Assembly (NCBI RefSeq): GCF_018413605.1 | Contig: NZ_JAHCDN010000001.1 | Location: 744,001-808,000, forward strand | Length of the DNA stretch: 64,000 bases | DNA from: Variovorax sp. PCZ-1 | GTDB taxonomy: Bacteria > Pseudomonadota > Gammaproteobacteria > Burkholderiales > Burkholderiaceae_C | Reading direction: 5' to 3' | In this document: positions 9,001 through 20,860 of the stretch, in pieces | Layout: the number at the start of each line of letters is the position of its first letter | How positions within the stretch are numbered: the stretch's first letter is position 1 | Translations under genes and position numbers: made by a program | The notes under the pieces: generated by a model | Told to the model about the DNA's origin: nothing | The model's input: the letters and a program-made list of their open reading frames with translations, nothing else | The model's database searches: none

Positions 9001-9261
9001 ATGCAAGCTGTAAAAATGTACACCACTGCTGTTTGCCCTTTTTGCATACGCGCCAAGCAGGTGCTCAAAAGCAAAGGCGTTGAAGCCATCGAAGAGATCC
9101 GTATCGATACCGATCCTGCTCAGCGTGATCACATGATGCAGGTCACTGGGCGTCGCACCGTGCCGCAGATTTTTATCGGCGAAACGCATGTGGGCGGCTG
9201 CGATGATTTGATCGCGTTAGATGGCAAGGGCGAACTCGTTCCCTTGCTACAAGCTGCTTAA
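9001..9261 (+). CDS. grxC: glutaredoxin 3
   Basis: The 86-residue protein has the dithiol active site CPFC at residues 12-15, followed by the glutathione-binding TVPQIFIG segment (cis-Pro) and a GGCDD motif. It reduces disulfides using glutathione in the cytoplasm. It lies between the rhodanese and secB genes on the same strand and is closed by a terminator at 9286. Confidence 0.95.
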   Translation: MQAVKMYTTAVCPFCIRAKQVLKSKGVEAIEEIRIDTDPAQRDHMMQVTGRRTVPQIFIGETHVGGCDDLIALDGKGELVPLLQAA

Positions 9262-9285
9262 TCGCTCTGCGATAATTACCTTTAT

Positions 9286-9312
9286 GCCCGCAACCCTTGC
9301 GGGCTTTGTTTT
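9286..9312 (+). terminator. intrinsic terminator between grxC and secB
   Basis: GCCCGCAA-CCC-TTGCGGGC followed by TTTGTTTT. It would allow some separation of grxC and secB expression. Confidence 0.8.
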
Positions 9313-9335
9313 GTATCCCCCTCGAAAGATTCACC

Positions 9336-9815
9336 ATGGCTGAGAACCAAGTTACCGATATCCAAGGCGCGCCTTCTGCCCCTGCTGCTGACGAAGCCCC
9401 AGTTTTCCAAATTCAGCGCGTGTATTTGAAAGACCTGTCGCTGGAGCAGCCCAATTCGCCTACCATCTTGTTGGAGCAAACGCAGCCTGCCGTGGACATT
9501 CAGCTGGGCGTGGAAGCTCAGCCAGCCGCGCAAGGCGTGTTTGAAGTGTGCGTGACGGCGACTGTGACGACCAAAATTGAAGACCGCACGGTGTTCTTGG
9601 TGGAAGCCAAGCAAGCGGGTATTTTTGAGATTCGCAATTTGCCGCAAGATCAAATGGGCCCCGTGCTCGGCATTGCTTGCCCTCAAATCGTGTATCCCTA
9701 TCTGCGCGCGAGCGTGGCCGACATCATCACCCGCGCTGGCTTTCCTCCTGTGCATCTGGCTGAGATCAACTTCCAAGCCATGTATGAGGCGCAGCAGGCA
9801 GAAGCAGCTAAATAA
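9336..9815 (+). CDS. secB: protein-export chaperone SecB
   Basis: From the ATG at 9336 ([10 protein letters not shown]) the protein has 159 residues. This is preferred over an in-frame TTG at 9297 that lies inside the preceding terminator. SecB features include [19 protein letters not shown] near residue 23, the [20 protein letters not shown] segment, and an acidic/alanine C terminus. SecB is a tetrameric cytoplasmic chaperone that holds preproteins unfolded and hands them to SecA. The restriction of SecB mainly to proteobacteria fits the proposed host. Confidence 0.97.
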   Translation: MAENQVTDIQGAPSAPAADEAPVFQIQRVYLKDLSLEQPNSPTILLEQTQPAVDIQLGVEAQPAAQGVFEVCVTATVTTKIEDRTVFLVEAKQAGIFEIRNLPQDQMGPVLGIACPQIVYPYLRASVADIITRAGFPPVHLAEINFQAMYEAQQAEAAK

Positions 9816-9856
9816 GCAGTCTTACAGACTGAAATTTTAGGCTTTTTAAGCATATA

Positions 9857-9897
9857 GCCCGCATAGAATCTGCGCAGAGTGCTATGAAAATAATAGT
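9857..9897 (+). repeat. dispersed 42-base element, copy R3 (supplies gpsA start)
   Basis: A good copy (GCCCGCATAGAATCTGCGC core). Its AGTGCTATGAAAATAATAGT tail contains the ATG of gpsA at 9884 and encodes the first five residues of the enzyme. Confidence 0.85.
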
Positions 9898-10876
9898 GAT
9901 TGGCGCGGGCGCATGGGGCACAGCTCTGGCAGCGAGTGCTGCGCGCTCGCACGATGTGCGCTTGCTGGCGCGAGACGCAGCGCAGGCTGCGCAGATGCAA
10001 GCGATGCGGCTCAACAGCCGCTATTTGCCAGATGTGCCCTTGCCATCTTCATTGGCCGTTGTGCACGGTGATGCTGTGCAGGCCGCAGCGATTGAGGCAG
10101 ATTTGTTTGTCATCGCCACGCCGATGGCTGGCTTGGCGCAAAGCTTAGCGGCGCTGTCGGGCGTCAGCGCCCCGGTTGTTTGGCTGTGCAAAGGTTTTGA
10201 TGGCAACGGCCTGCTAGGGCACGAAATCGCTGCGCAGGCAGCTCCTGAATCCATAGCAAACCGTCAGCTCGGTGTCCTCAGCGGCCCGAGCTTTGCTCAG
10301 GAGGTGGCTTCTGGCCAGCCAACGGCTTTGGTGGCGGCCAGTTCGCAGGCGCAAGTGTCGCAAGCCATGGTTGAAGCATTTCATAGCGAGAGACTGCGCG
10401 TTTACGAAAACAGCGATATCGTAGGCGTAGAAGTCGGCGGCGCAGTGAAGAATGTGTTGGCTATCGCCACGGGTTTGTGCGATGGTTTGCAGCTTGGCCT
10501 AAATGCGCGTGCTGCGCTCATCACCCGTGGCTTGGCTGAAATGACGCGTTTGGGCGTAGCCTTGGGCGCACAAGCTGAGACATTCATGGGCTTATCTGGT
10601 TTGGGAGATTTGGTGCTCACAGCCACCGGCGATCTCAGCCGCAATCGCAAGGTTGGCCTGTTGCTCGCGCAAGGCCAAAGCTTGTCTCAGGCGACAGCAT
10701 CACTGGGCCATGTGGCCGAAGGTGCACGCTGCGCTGCAGCTGTGCTCGCCCGCGCGCAAAGCCTCGGTGTAGACATGCCGATCACGCAGTGTGTGGTGGC
10801 TTTGTTGGCCGGAAAAATCAGCGCCGAGCAAGCGGTAGCCTTGCTGATGGGACGCGAGCCAGGGCGTGAAATTTAA
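9884..10876 (+). CDS. gpsA: glycerol-3-phosphate dehydrogenase [NAD(P)+]
   Basis: The 330-residue enzyme reduces dihydroxyacetone phosphate to sn-glycerol 3-phosphate for phospholipid synthesis. The Rossmann motif [12 protein letters not shown] starts at residue 5. The conserved substrate and catalytic regions are [28 protein letters not shown] (catalytic Lys) and [20 protein letters not shown]. The start codon and first codons come from repeat copy R3, yet the sequence [12 protein letters not shown] still matches the family N terminus. No strong ribosome-binding site is visible upstream, where the repeat core sits. Confidence 0.96.
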   Translation: MKIIVIGAGAWGTALAASAARSHDVRLLARDAAQAAQMQAMRLNSRYLPDVPLPSSLAVVHGDAVQAAAIEADLFVIATPMAGLAQSLAALSGVSAPVVWLCKGFDGNGLLGHEIAAQAAPESIANRQLGVLSGPSFAQEVASGQPTALVAASSQAQVSQAMVEAFHSERLRVYENSDIVGVEVGGAVKNVLAIATGLCDGLQLGLNARAALITRGLAEMTRLGVALGAQAETFMGLSGLGDLVLTATGDLSRNRKVGLLLAQGQSLSQATASLGHVAEGARCAAAVLARAQSLGVDMPITQCVVALLAGKISAEQAVALLMGREPGREI

Positions 10877-10893
10877 AGGCTTTTGAGCCTTTA

Positions 10894-10935
10894 GCCGGCA
10901 TAGAATCTGCGCGAAGTGCTATCAATTAAATAGCA
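10894..10935 (+). repeat. dispersed 42-base element, copy R4 (intergenic)
   Basis: A near-consensus copy with core GCCGGCATAGAATCTGCGCG, between the convergent gpsA and the zinc-dehydrogenase gene. Confidence 0.9.
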
Positions 10936-10951
10936 ACTGTGATCAAAACTA

Positions 10952-11956
10952 TCATGGGCAAAGTATCACCTTGGCTGATGCAGCCTTGCCTTGATCCAAA
11001 TCTTGAAACGCCTGCGCGCCATCGCTGAGAGGGCGGGTATCGAGCCATTCAAGATTTCCGAAAGCACCTTGGTGAATCAACTTCACGGTTGCACGCAGAT
11101 CGGCGGTGGTGTAGGTGTAGGTGCCCAGTAGTGTGATCTCTGCTAGCGTGAGCCGGCGCATGTCGATTTCGCTGGCCCAATCTTGCAGGCCAACATGCAT
11201 GATCACACCGCCGACTTTGACACTGGCAAATGCGGTGTTGCGGGTGATTTTGGAGCCGACGGCATCCATCACGTAATCGAAGGCGTTCTCTGCAGCTTGG
11301 GTTTCTTTGGGGTTGTAGGTTTTGACCTGTGCGAATTGCTCGATTTGCTGGCGGCGCAGTGGATTGACCTCGGCGACCGTGATATCCGCACAGCCATAGT
11401 TTTTCAGCAGCAGGGCAGAGAGCATGCCAATTGCTCCGCCACCCAAGATCAATACGCGACTCTCCTGCACAGGGCGCACCATCACGCGCATGGACAAATT
11501 GATGGCGTGCAAAGCGGTGGCGGCAGGCTCGGTCACAGCGGCATGCGCTGCGGGCATCTCTTGCGGCATGTCGATCAGCGATGCTGCAGGGATCGACATG
11601 TATTGCGCGAAAGCGCCAGGGCGCGTCATGCCGACCATGGTGCGGTTGCTGCACAAATTATTTCTGCCTTGCGCGCAGTAATCGCATGTGCCGCAGGTGA
11701 TGAGCGGATTACCCGTGACGCGCGTACCTTTGGCGTAGTGGGGTGAAGCTGATTCAGCAACTGTTCCGCAAAACTCATGACCCAAAATCAAACCTGGCTT
11801 GCGGCGTGGATCATGGCCATGGAAGGCGTGCATATCGGAGCCGCAGATGCCTACTGCTTCGATTTTGAGGATGACCTCGCCTTGGTGCAATTCAGGATCG
11901 GTTTGATCGAGTAACTGAACTTCATTGGGTTGGGTGTAAACAAGGGCTTTCATCAT
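10952..11956 (-). CDS. zinc-binding medium-chain alcohol dehydrogenase (HpsP-like)
   Basis: The 334-residue protein is a medium-chain dehydrogenase. The catalytic zinc ligands are in CGSD (about 38) and GHEFCG (about 60); the structural zinc cysteines are in CGTCDYCAQGRNNLC; the Rossmann motif is LGGGAIGMLSA near 170. It is the last gene of an eight-gene operon and overlaps the aminotransferase gene by ATGA. Next to an HpsN-like enzyme and an SDR, it corresponds in position to HpsP, a 2-dehydrogenase of 2,3-dihydroxypropane-1-sulfonate in Cupriavidus. That substrate is inferred from context only; another polyol or hydroxy acid is possible. Confidence 0.82.
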   Translation of the reverse strand: MMKALVYTQPNEVQLLDQTDPELHQGEVILKIEAVGICGSDMHAFHGHDPRRKPGLILGHEFCGTVAESASPHYAKGTRVTGNPLITCGTCDYCAQGRNNLCSNRTMVGMTRPGAFAQYMSIPAASLIDMPQEMPAAHAAVTEPAATALHAINLSMRVMVRPVQESRVLILGGGAIGMLSALLLKNYGCADITVAEVNPLRRQQIEQFAQVKTYNPKETQAAENAFDYVMDAVGSKITRNTAFASVKVGGVIMHVGLQDWASEIDMRRLTLAEITLLGTYTYTTADLRATVKLIHQGAFGNLEWLDTRPLSDGAQAFQDLDQGKAASAKVILCP

Positions 11957-13122
11957 TGAGTCCGATAGGTCTTTAAAAAATCAGCCATGAAGGCGACCAA
12001 ACCTTCAGTTTGCTGCACGCTGACGCCGTTGTACAAACTGGCCCTCAAATACTTTCCCACCCCAAATGGAGTCAGCGTTCTTAAACCGACGATGCCACGC
12101 TCCCAGGCTTGGACAAGGAAGTTCCGAGTGGTTTCCTCGTCGCCACCGGCGACATCAAAGGGGATGTTCATGCGGCTGCGGATGGAGGGATCTGAAATTG
12201 GGGTGGAATAAAAGCCCTCCGACTTGTCGATCAAGTCGTAGAGCATGGCTGACTTTGCGATCGAGCGGCGTTCCATTTCATGCACGCCGCCCTGCGCGAT
12301 CATCCATTGCATATAGATGTTGACCACCTCGACATTGAAAGTGGCGATGGTGTTCCACAAATTACCCTCACGGGCATTGGTGGTGTAGCAGAGCACGCCT
12401 GGGCAAAGTTTACTGGGCGTGCCCAGCAAGTCCCGCCGGATCACACACAGTGTGACGCCGGGGTGTCCGATGTTTTTGGATGCGCAGGCATACAGAACGC
12501 CTACATTGCAACCCACCCAGTCAATGGGCTTGGTGGAGAAGTCTGAGGATGCGTCAATCACCAAGGGTGCTTTGATGCTCAGCTTAGGCAAATGATGCAA
12601 CTCAATCCCGTTGACCGTTTCATTCGAGCAAAGATACACGTACTTGGATTCGGGATCCAAATTCTCAAATGATGGATTGTGGGTAAACGTGCCAGCTACG
12701 CTCTCGGAGGAAACAACGATAGGGCGGCAGTATTTTGAGGCTTCGGATAAGGCGCGTTTGGACCAGGTGCCATTGACGAGGTAAGTTGCTTTTTCATCGC
12801 CATGAGGACACAGATTGAGCGGAACTGCTGCAAACTGCCCGTGCCCACCGCCATGCATGAAAAGAATTTCATACTGCTGCGGAATATCCATCGCCATGCG
12901 GCAGCGTTGCACCGTGTTGGTGAGGATATCTAAAAATTCAGGCGATCGATGCGAGAGGTACATCGAGCACATGCGCTGCGCGTCGAATAAGGCCTTGATA
13001 CCCGCTTGTACTTCGGCCGCAAGCGATGTCGGCCCCGGGCTGAAATTCAGCAGCGGCACACCGCTGGGAGGCAGCAAGGATCCGAGCAGGGCCGGATGCG
13101 TATCGGCTGGTTGCAATGACAT
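11953..13122 (-). CDS. SerC-like class V aminotransferase (paralogue in a catabolic operon)
   Basis: The 389-residue PLP enzyme follows the phosphoserine aminotransferase pattern: NFSPGPTSLAAEV near 26, YLSHRSPEF near 55, LFMHGGGHGQFAAVPLNL near 87, and the PLP lysine in CASKNIGHPGVTLC near 215. Several positions differ from biosynthetic SerC (for example GGGHGQF for the usual GGAS-type loop), and the gene sits inside a catabolic operon rather than with serA or aroA. It probably transaminates a 3-carbon 2-oxo acid such as a phospho- or sulfo-analogue of hydroxypyruvate. It overlaps the next gene by ATGA. The substrate is inferred. Confidence 0.75.
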   Translation of the reverse strand: MSLQPADTHPALLGSLLPPSGVPLLNFSPGPTSLAAEVQAGIKALFDAQRMCSMYLSHRSPEFLDILTNTVQRCRMAMDIPQQYEILFMHGGGHGQFAAVPLNLCPHGDEKATYLVNGTWSKRALSEASKYCRPIVVSSESVAGTFTHNPSFENLDPESKYVYLCSNETVNGIELHHLPKLSIKAPLVIDASSDFSTKPIDWVGCNVGVLYACASKNIGHPGVTLCVIRRDLLGTPSKLCPGVLCYTTNAREGNLWNTIATFNVEVVNIYMQWMIAQGGVHEMERRSIAKSAMLYDLIDKSEGFYSTPISDPSIRSRMNIPFDVAGGDEETTRNFLVQAWERGIVGLRTLTPFGVGKYLRASLYNGVSVQQTEGLVAFMADFLKTYRTQ

Positions 13123-13149
13123 GTTGGGTGGTTTCGTTAACGCGCTGAA

Positions 13150-16335
<3,186 letters not shown>

Positions 16336-16363
16336 ACGGTTCTCCTGGTGGTGGTAAAAAAGT

Positions 16364-17161
16364 TCAATGGTCTGCGCTGCCGTGCTCTTCGCGCAACGAT
16401 TTCCAAATGCGGGTACGCAGATGAACGAAGGAGGCCAAGTCCATCACGTCTTCGATTTTTGGATGCTTGTCCCAGCCTTCAGCTTCACGGATGCTTTTCA
16501 CATCCAAAATTTCTTTGATCTTGCCGGGGCGGCTGGTCATCACCACGACGCGATCCGCCAAATACACGGCTTCTTCTACTGCATGGGTGATGAAAAGAAC
16601 GGTGCGTGGATTTTTGCGCGCGAGTTTCACCAACTCTTCTTGCATCACAACGCGCGTTTGGGCATCCAGTGCGCCAAAGGGCTCATCCATCAGCAGCACA
16701 TCCGGGTCGAGCGCATAAGCGCGCGCAATCGCCACACGCTGCTGCATCCCGCCAGACAGCTGGTGCGGGTAGGCGGATTCGTAGCCCTTCAGATTCATCA
16801 AGCCGATGTAATGGGTGATGATTTCGTGGCGTTTTTCTTTGGCCAAGCCCTTGGCGCGCAATCCAAAATCAATGTTGTCATAGACCGATTTCCAAGGAAA
16901 CAGCGCAAAAGCCTGGAACACGACAGCACGTTCAGGGCCGGGGCTGGTCACGACTTTGCCCGAGACGGAGACGGTGCCAGTGCTGGGAAACTCCAAACCT
17001 GCCACCATGCGCATACAAGTGGTTTTGCCGCAGCCTGAGGGTCCCACAATTGCGACAAACTCCTGATCGTTGACTTTCATATCAAAGCCATCGATGGTGA
17101 GGAAATCCTTGTTGTCACGCTTGAACACGCGCGTGACTTGGTTGAATTCAATGGTGCTCAT
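16364..17161 (-). CDS. ABC transporter ATP-binding protein, TauB/SsuB type
   Basis: The 265-residue ATPase shows Walker A GPSGCGKTTC near residue 39, the signature LSGGMQQRVAIARA near 140, and Walker B VLLMDEPFGALDAQTR near 160, followed by the switch His in LFITHAVEEAVYLAD. This is the subtype that drives taurine, sulfonate and nitrate importers. It lies 28 bases before the binding-protein gene and 21 bases after a permease gene. It would be cytoplasmic and bound to the two permeases. Confidence 0.93.
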   Translation of the reverse strand: MSTIEFNQVTRVFKRDNKDFLTIDGFDMKVNDQEFVAIVGPSGCGKTTCMRMVAGLEFPSTGTVSVSGKVVTSPGPERAVVFQAFALFPWKSVYDNIDFGLRAKGLAKEKRHEIITHYIGLMNLKGYESAYPHQLSGGMQQRVAIARAYALDPDVLLMDEPFGALDAQTRVVMQEELVKLARKNPRTVLFITHAVEEAVYLADRVVVMTSRPGKIKEILDVKSIREAEGWDKHPKIEDVMDLASFVHLRTRIWKSLREEHGSADH

Positions 17162-17182
17162 GGTGTTTTTCTGTGTAGCAAT

Positions 17183-17959
17183 TTATCGGCGATGAGCCAG
17201 GAGACGAGCCTCGATCTTGCGTAATGCGACATCGATGAGTACGCCGACAAAACCAATGGCAAGCATGCCCGCCATCACAATATCGGTCGCAATCGAGCTT
17301 TGGCCCTTCACAATCAGATAGCCCATACCGCTGGATGAAGCGATCAATTCAGCTCCCACCAAAGACATCCAGCCTAATCCCGCGCCGATTCGCAATCCGG
17401 CAATGATGGAAGGCACAGCCGCAGGGAACAAGACTTCTGTGATGGTTTTGAAGCTGCCCACGCCAAGCATGCTGGCAGCTTCGACATAGCGAATCTCCAC
17501 ACCTTTAGCGCCGCGATAAGCATTGATCAGGCAAGGTGGAAATGCGCCAGCAAAAATAATCAGGGTCGGGCCTCCAATGCCTGTGCCAAACCAAAGCGCT
17601 GCGAAGGGCACCCAAGCCACAGGCGCAATGAAGCGCAATGCATCAAACAATGGAGAAACAATGTCATCCAGCCATCCAAACCAGCCCATCAGCAAGCCCA
17701 GCGGCACGCCAATCAGAGATGCCAAGAGAAAACCCATGCCGAAACGAGACAAGCTCGACAGCATATGTTCGTGGAGCACGTGGCCAGCAAACGGCGTTTG
17801 CGTCAAATCAATCAGCTTGATCACGACTTCGTGCGGCATCGGCAAAAACTGTTGAGGTATCAAGCGAGCAATTGCTGCAAAGTACCAAATGCCGAAAAAT
17901 GTCAGTAAACCTATCAACGACAGAACAGGCTTGCTTTGCAGCCATGGAGAAGTTTTCAT
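17183..17959 (-). CDS. ABC transporter permease, TauC/SsuC type (first of two)
   Basis: The 258-residue protein has about six membrane helices and the EAA coupling loop (EAASMLGVGSFKTITEVLFP near 165). The start is the ATG at 17959, which overlaps the stop of the preceding permease gene as ATGA; a longer frame to 17983 is possible but unneeded. It is related to, but clearly different from, the permease encoded at 17956-18762. Two unlike permease subunits suggest a heterodimeric channel, unusual for taurine-type importers, which normally use one. Confidence 0.9.
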   Translation of the reverse strand: MKTSPWLQSKPVLSLIGLLTFFGIWYFAAIARLIPQQFLPMPHEVVIKLIDLTQTPFAGHVLHEHMLSSLSRFGMGFLLASLIGVPLGLLMGWFGWLDDIVSPLFDALRFIAPVAWVPFAALWFGTGIGGPTLIIFAGAFPPCLINAYRGAKGVEIRYVEAASMLGVGSFKTITEVLFPAAVPSIIAGLRIGAGLGWMSLVGAELIASSSGMGYLIVKGQSSIATDIVMAGMLAIGFVGVLIDVALRKIEARLLAHRR

Positions 17960-18762
17960 GCGACCGACCTCTCTCTTCTCCAAGGCATGGCGCGGCTTTC
18001 AATTTTGCCCAAGATGGCCGTCGTGACTGCGCCGCAGATGCCTACGAACACCATGGCCACCAGGATCATGGCTGGGTAAATGTCTTGTGAGCCTTGATTG
18101 AGAATACTGCCCAGACCATACAGGGCGCCAATCAGCTCAGCTGCGACCAAAGTCGTCCAGCTGGCTTGGAGTGACAGGCGCAGGCCTGTAAAAATCATGG
18201 GAAACGCACCAGGGATCAGCACATCAAAAACCAGTTTGGAGCCTTTGATACCAAGCATTTGGGCGGCTTCCATCACGGGTGTGTCGATGTTGCGCACACC
18301 GGTGTAGCTGTTGATGACAGATGGCACAAAGGCAGCCACAAAAATCACCAAAATCTTTGCGGCATCTCCCAGACCCAGCCAGACGATGGCCAAGGGGATC
18401 CATGCCAGCGGCGGAATCGGGCGCAGCAACAGGAATGCTGGATTGATCAAACTTTCTGCTTTGCGTGAGTAGCCCATGAGCAAGCCAAGCGGTACGCCAA
18501 CTAAGACCGCCACGGCAAATCCCATCAGCACCAGTTTGAGGCTGTGAAAAATATGCTGATGCAGCAGGCCGTTACCGTATCCCTCGGTGGTGATTTGCGT
18601 TAAAGCGACCTGTACCTCGATCGGCTTGGGGAAGCGTGCTGGCGACACCCATCCCGTCACCGAGGTCAAGAGCCACCAAGCCAACAGCGCAACGCCAATG
18701 GTGAGTAAGCCCAGCCAAGTACGGCGAGACAATCCTGCGAAACGACCGATACCAGATGCCAT
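17956..18762 (-). CDS. ABC transporter permease, TauC/SsuC type (second of two)
   Basis: The 268-residue protein has an N-terminal helix (LLTIGVALLAWWLL), about five more helices and an EAA loop (EAAQMLGIKGSKLVFDVLIP). The frame stays open to 18822, but a start there would lie within the LacI-type operator at 18808-18821, so the ATG at 18762 (MASGIGRFAGLSRR) is preferred, although no strong ribosome-binding site is seen. This is the first gene of the eight-gene operon that runs leftwards to 10952. Confidence 0.88.
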   Translation of the reverse strand: MASGIGRFAGLSRRTWLGLLTIGVALLAWWLLTSVTGWVSPARFPKPIEVQVALTQITTEGYGNGLLHQHIFHSLKLVLMGFAVAVLVGVPLGLLMGYSRKAESLINPAFLLLRPIPPLAWIPLAIVWLGLGDAAKILVIFVAAFVPSVINSYTGVRNIDTPVMEAAQMLGIKGSKLVFDVLIPGAFPMIFTGLRLSLQASWTTLVAAELIGALYGLGSILNQGSQDIYPAMILVAMVFVGICGAVTTAILGKIESRAMPWRRERSVA

Positions 18763-18807
18763 GATGGTTTTACGATTGCGTGAACTGAACTTGACGTGAA
18801 ATGAAAA

Positions 18808-18821
18808 TGTAAGCGCTTTCA
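18808..18821. promoter_or_regulatory. LacI-family operator O1
   Basis: TGTAAGCGCTTTCA matches the palindromic LacI/GalR/CcpA-type operator with the central CG step. It lies 46 bases upstream of the chosen start of the transport operon. Confidence 0.75.
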
Positions 18822-18925
18822 TTTATATTGTCATGCACCGCCTCGCAAGTCAAGTTGAGTCAGCGAAATAGGTGGTTATTCGAGGGTAAATCCTAGGATT
18901 CAAGCGCAATCATCGAATTTTTGAG

Positions 18926-18939
18926 TGCAAGCGTTTGCA
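18926..18939. promoter_or_regulatory. LacI-family operator O2
   Basis: TGCAAGCGTTTGCA is a near-perfect LacI-type palindrome 30 bases upstream of the lacI-family gene start. Its centre is 118 bases from that of O1, about eleven helical turns, which suits DNA looping and autoregulation. Confidence 0.75.
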
Positions 18940-18968
18940 GTTTTGATGAGTTTGAGCTATCTTGCTTT

Positions 18969-19991
18969 ATGCAAACGAAGAGTCGTATTGAAGATGTCGC
19001 GCACGCAGCGGGCGTATCCACTGCCACAGTGTCTCGGGCGCTTTCGCAACCGGACCGCGTCAGTGAAAAAACGCGTCAACTGGTCAGAGACGCGGTGGAA
19101 AAGCTGGGCTATGTGCCCAATGCTGCCGGTCGCGCCTTGGCCTCCGGGCGCACCCAAACGATTGGTTGCGTGATTCCAACTTTGGATCTGGCGATCTTTG
19201 CGCGCAGTACGCATGCGATGCAATTGGTCTTGGCGGATGCGGGGTATCAGTTGCTGGTAGCCAGCCATAACTATGACCATGTGGCCGAGCTGGAGTTGAT
19301 CAAAACCATGCAGCACCGAGGTGTGGATGCCTTGGTCTTGGTGGGTGCGCAGCATCATGCGCAGGCTTGGAGCAGCCTAAAAACATGGAGCAAACCTGTG
19401 CTGCTTACATGGGTGTGCGATGAGCGCCTGCCTTCAGTGGGTTTTGATAATCAAGCCATCGCGGCAATGGCGACACGACATTTGCTGGAACTGGGGCATC
19501 GCAAGATCGGCATGATTTCCGGCTACACGCAACACAATGATCGCGCAGGCCAACGTAGGCTGGGCTTTCTCTCTGAGCTAGAGCGCGAAGGCCTGAGCGC
19601 AAGCGCTGCCGCTGTGAGCGAGCAAGCTTTGAGTATTCAGGGTGGGCGTTTGGGTTTGAAGGCGCTCAAACAGCGCCACCCTGGACTGACAGCCTTGGTT
19701 TGCGGCAACGATATGGTGGCGATTGGCGCGATATTAGAAGCTCAAGCGTCTGGCTTGCGCGTTCCAGAAGATATCTCTATCTGCGGTATCGATAACCATG
19801 AGCTGGCAGGCGAGATCAAACCCGGACTAACGACGGTGAGCTTACCAACACAGGATTTGGGGCGAATTGCGGCAACACAAATTCTGCAGATCCTGGCTGG
19901 TGAACCCGTAGCTCACCAGTCGCTGCTGCCATTTCATTTGGTGCAGCGTGGCTCAACATCGCAGCCAGCAGCTAAGTCATCCAAGCGATAA
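18969..19991 (+). CDS. LacI-family transcriptional regulator
   Basis: From the ATG at 18969 the product has 340 residues. The helix-turn-helix and hinge occupy about residues 3-60 (IEDVAHAAGVSTATVSRALS, then YVPNAAGRALASGRT). A sugar-binding-type effector domain follows, with VCGNDMVAIGA and ISICGIDNHELA motifs near the end. A TTG at 18921 is in frame but precedes operator O2, so it is rejected. The gene is divergent from the HpsN/transport operon, and two LacI-type operators lie between them. It is therefore very likely the operon repressor, released by the substrate or an early intermediate. Confidence 0.93.
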   Translation: MQTKSRIEDVAHAAGVSTATVSRALSQPDRVSEKTRQLVRDAVEKLGYVPNAAGRALASGRTQTIGCVIPTLDLAIFARSTHAMQLVLADAGYQLLVASHNYDHVAELELIKTMQHRGVDALVLVGAQHHAQAWSSLKTWSKPVLLTWVCDERLPSVGFDNQAIAAMATRHLLELGHRKIGMISGYTQHNDRAGQRRLGFLSELEREGLSASAAAVSEQALSIQGGRLGLKALKQRHPGLTALVCGNDMVAIGAILEAQASGLRVPEDISICGIDNHELAGEIKPGLTTVSLPTQDLGRIAATQILQILAGEPVAHQSLLPFHLVQRGSTSQPAAKSSKR

Positions 19992-20008
19992 GAGTGCTCG
20001 AAGTGTAG

Positions 20009-20860
20009 TCACATGGCTTTGAACAAACCGGCGTAGAGACGACTGACGACGAGTTTTTCGGAGCGACCGTGTAGGCTGAGACTCATGCGAGCAGCTTCAT
20101 CGCGGTGGACGGCATCGATCAAGCTGGCGCGCACCAAGGTGCTGCGGTGGATTTGCCAGAATTCGTTGGGATCGAGCTGAGGCAAAAGATCTTTGATCGG
20201 GGTGCGGATCAGAAGCTCGCGCTCGGCGTGTTCGATGCCGGTGAGCACGCGAACGTATTTGTCTGCTGCTTCGAAATAGGCCACTTCTGAGAGCGGCACG
20301 ATGACGATTTGATTGCCGACGCTGGCTTGGATGCGTTGCAGGCGTGGAGCGGCGATTGGCGTATCTGGCGGGGTGCGAAGCAGAGTGCGCAGGGCGCTAA
20401 GTTGTGATTCGTCCTGACTGCTATTTACTATTAATTCAATAGCACTCTGCGCAGATTCTATGCCGGCAGAAATGTGTATTTGATGCTTAATTCGCTCTAA
20501 AGTTTGCTGCAAACGCTGTGGTTTAACAGGTTTGACAATGTAATCTATCGCTGCTTGTTCAAAGGCTTTCACAGCATATTCGTCAAAGGCTGTGATGAAC
20601 ACCAGCAAAGGCAGGCTGCGGTTGGGCGGCCAGCGCTCTGCGATTTCTTGTGCAGCATCCAAACCCGATTGGCCGGGCATACGAACATCAAACAACAGGA
20701 TCTGAGGCAGCAAACTGAGCGCCTGCTCAACGGCTTGCAGACCATCAGTGGCGATATGAGTCTGTAGCTCAGGCCAAAGCTGATGCAGTTCACGCTGCAA
20801 ACTCTGAGCGAGTAAAGGCTCGTCTTCAGCAATCAGGGCTGTGATGACTTTTTCGCTCAT
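20009..20860 (-). CDS. LytTR-family response regulator
   Basis: The 283-residue protein has a receiver domain (about 5-125; acidic pocket AEDEP, phospho-acceptor Asp in LLFDVRMPG, Lys in YIVKPVKP) and a C-terminal LytTR DNA-binding domain (about 180-280; VAYFEAADKYVRVLT and FWQIHRSTLV). The linker at about 131-146 is encoded by repeat copy R5 (AGIESAQSAIELIV). It overlaps the sensor kinase gene by ATGA. This AlgR/LytR type binds direct repeats in target promoters. The targets are unknown but may include its own operon. Confidence 0.93.
   Translation of the reverse strand: MSEKVITALIAEDEPLLAQSLQRELHQLWPELQTHIATDGLQAVEQALSLLPQILLFDVRMPGQSGLDAAQEIAERWPPNRSLPLLVFITAFDEYAVKAFEQAAIDYIVKPVKPQRLQQTLERIKHQIHISAGIESAQSAIELIVNSSQDESQLSALRTLLRTPPDTPIAAPRLQRIQASVGNQIVIVPLSEVAYFEAADKYVRVLTGIEHAERELLIRTPIKDLLPQLDPNEFWQIHRSTLVRASLIDAVHRDEAARMSLSLHGRSEKLVVSRLYAGLFKAM
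20426..20467 (-). repeat. dispersed 42-base element, copy R5 (in frame, response regulator)
   Basis: A near-consensus copy in the same direction as the gene. It is read as AGIESAQSAIELIV between the receiver and LytTR domains. Confidence 0.9.

Noticed and set aside
11953-13122. Biosynthetic phosphoserine aminotransferase SerC
   Set aside because: Fold and PLP motifs match, but its position within a LacI-controlled catabolic operon and altered active-site loop suggest a paralogue.
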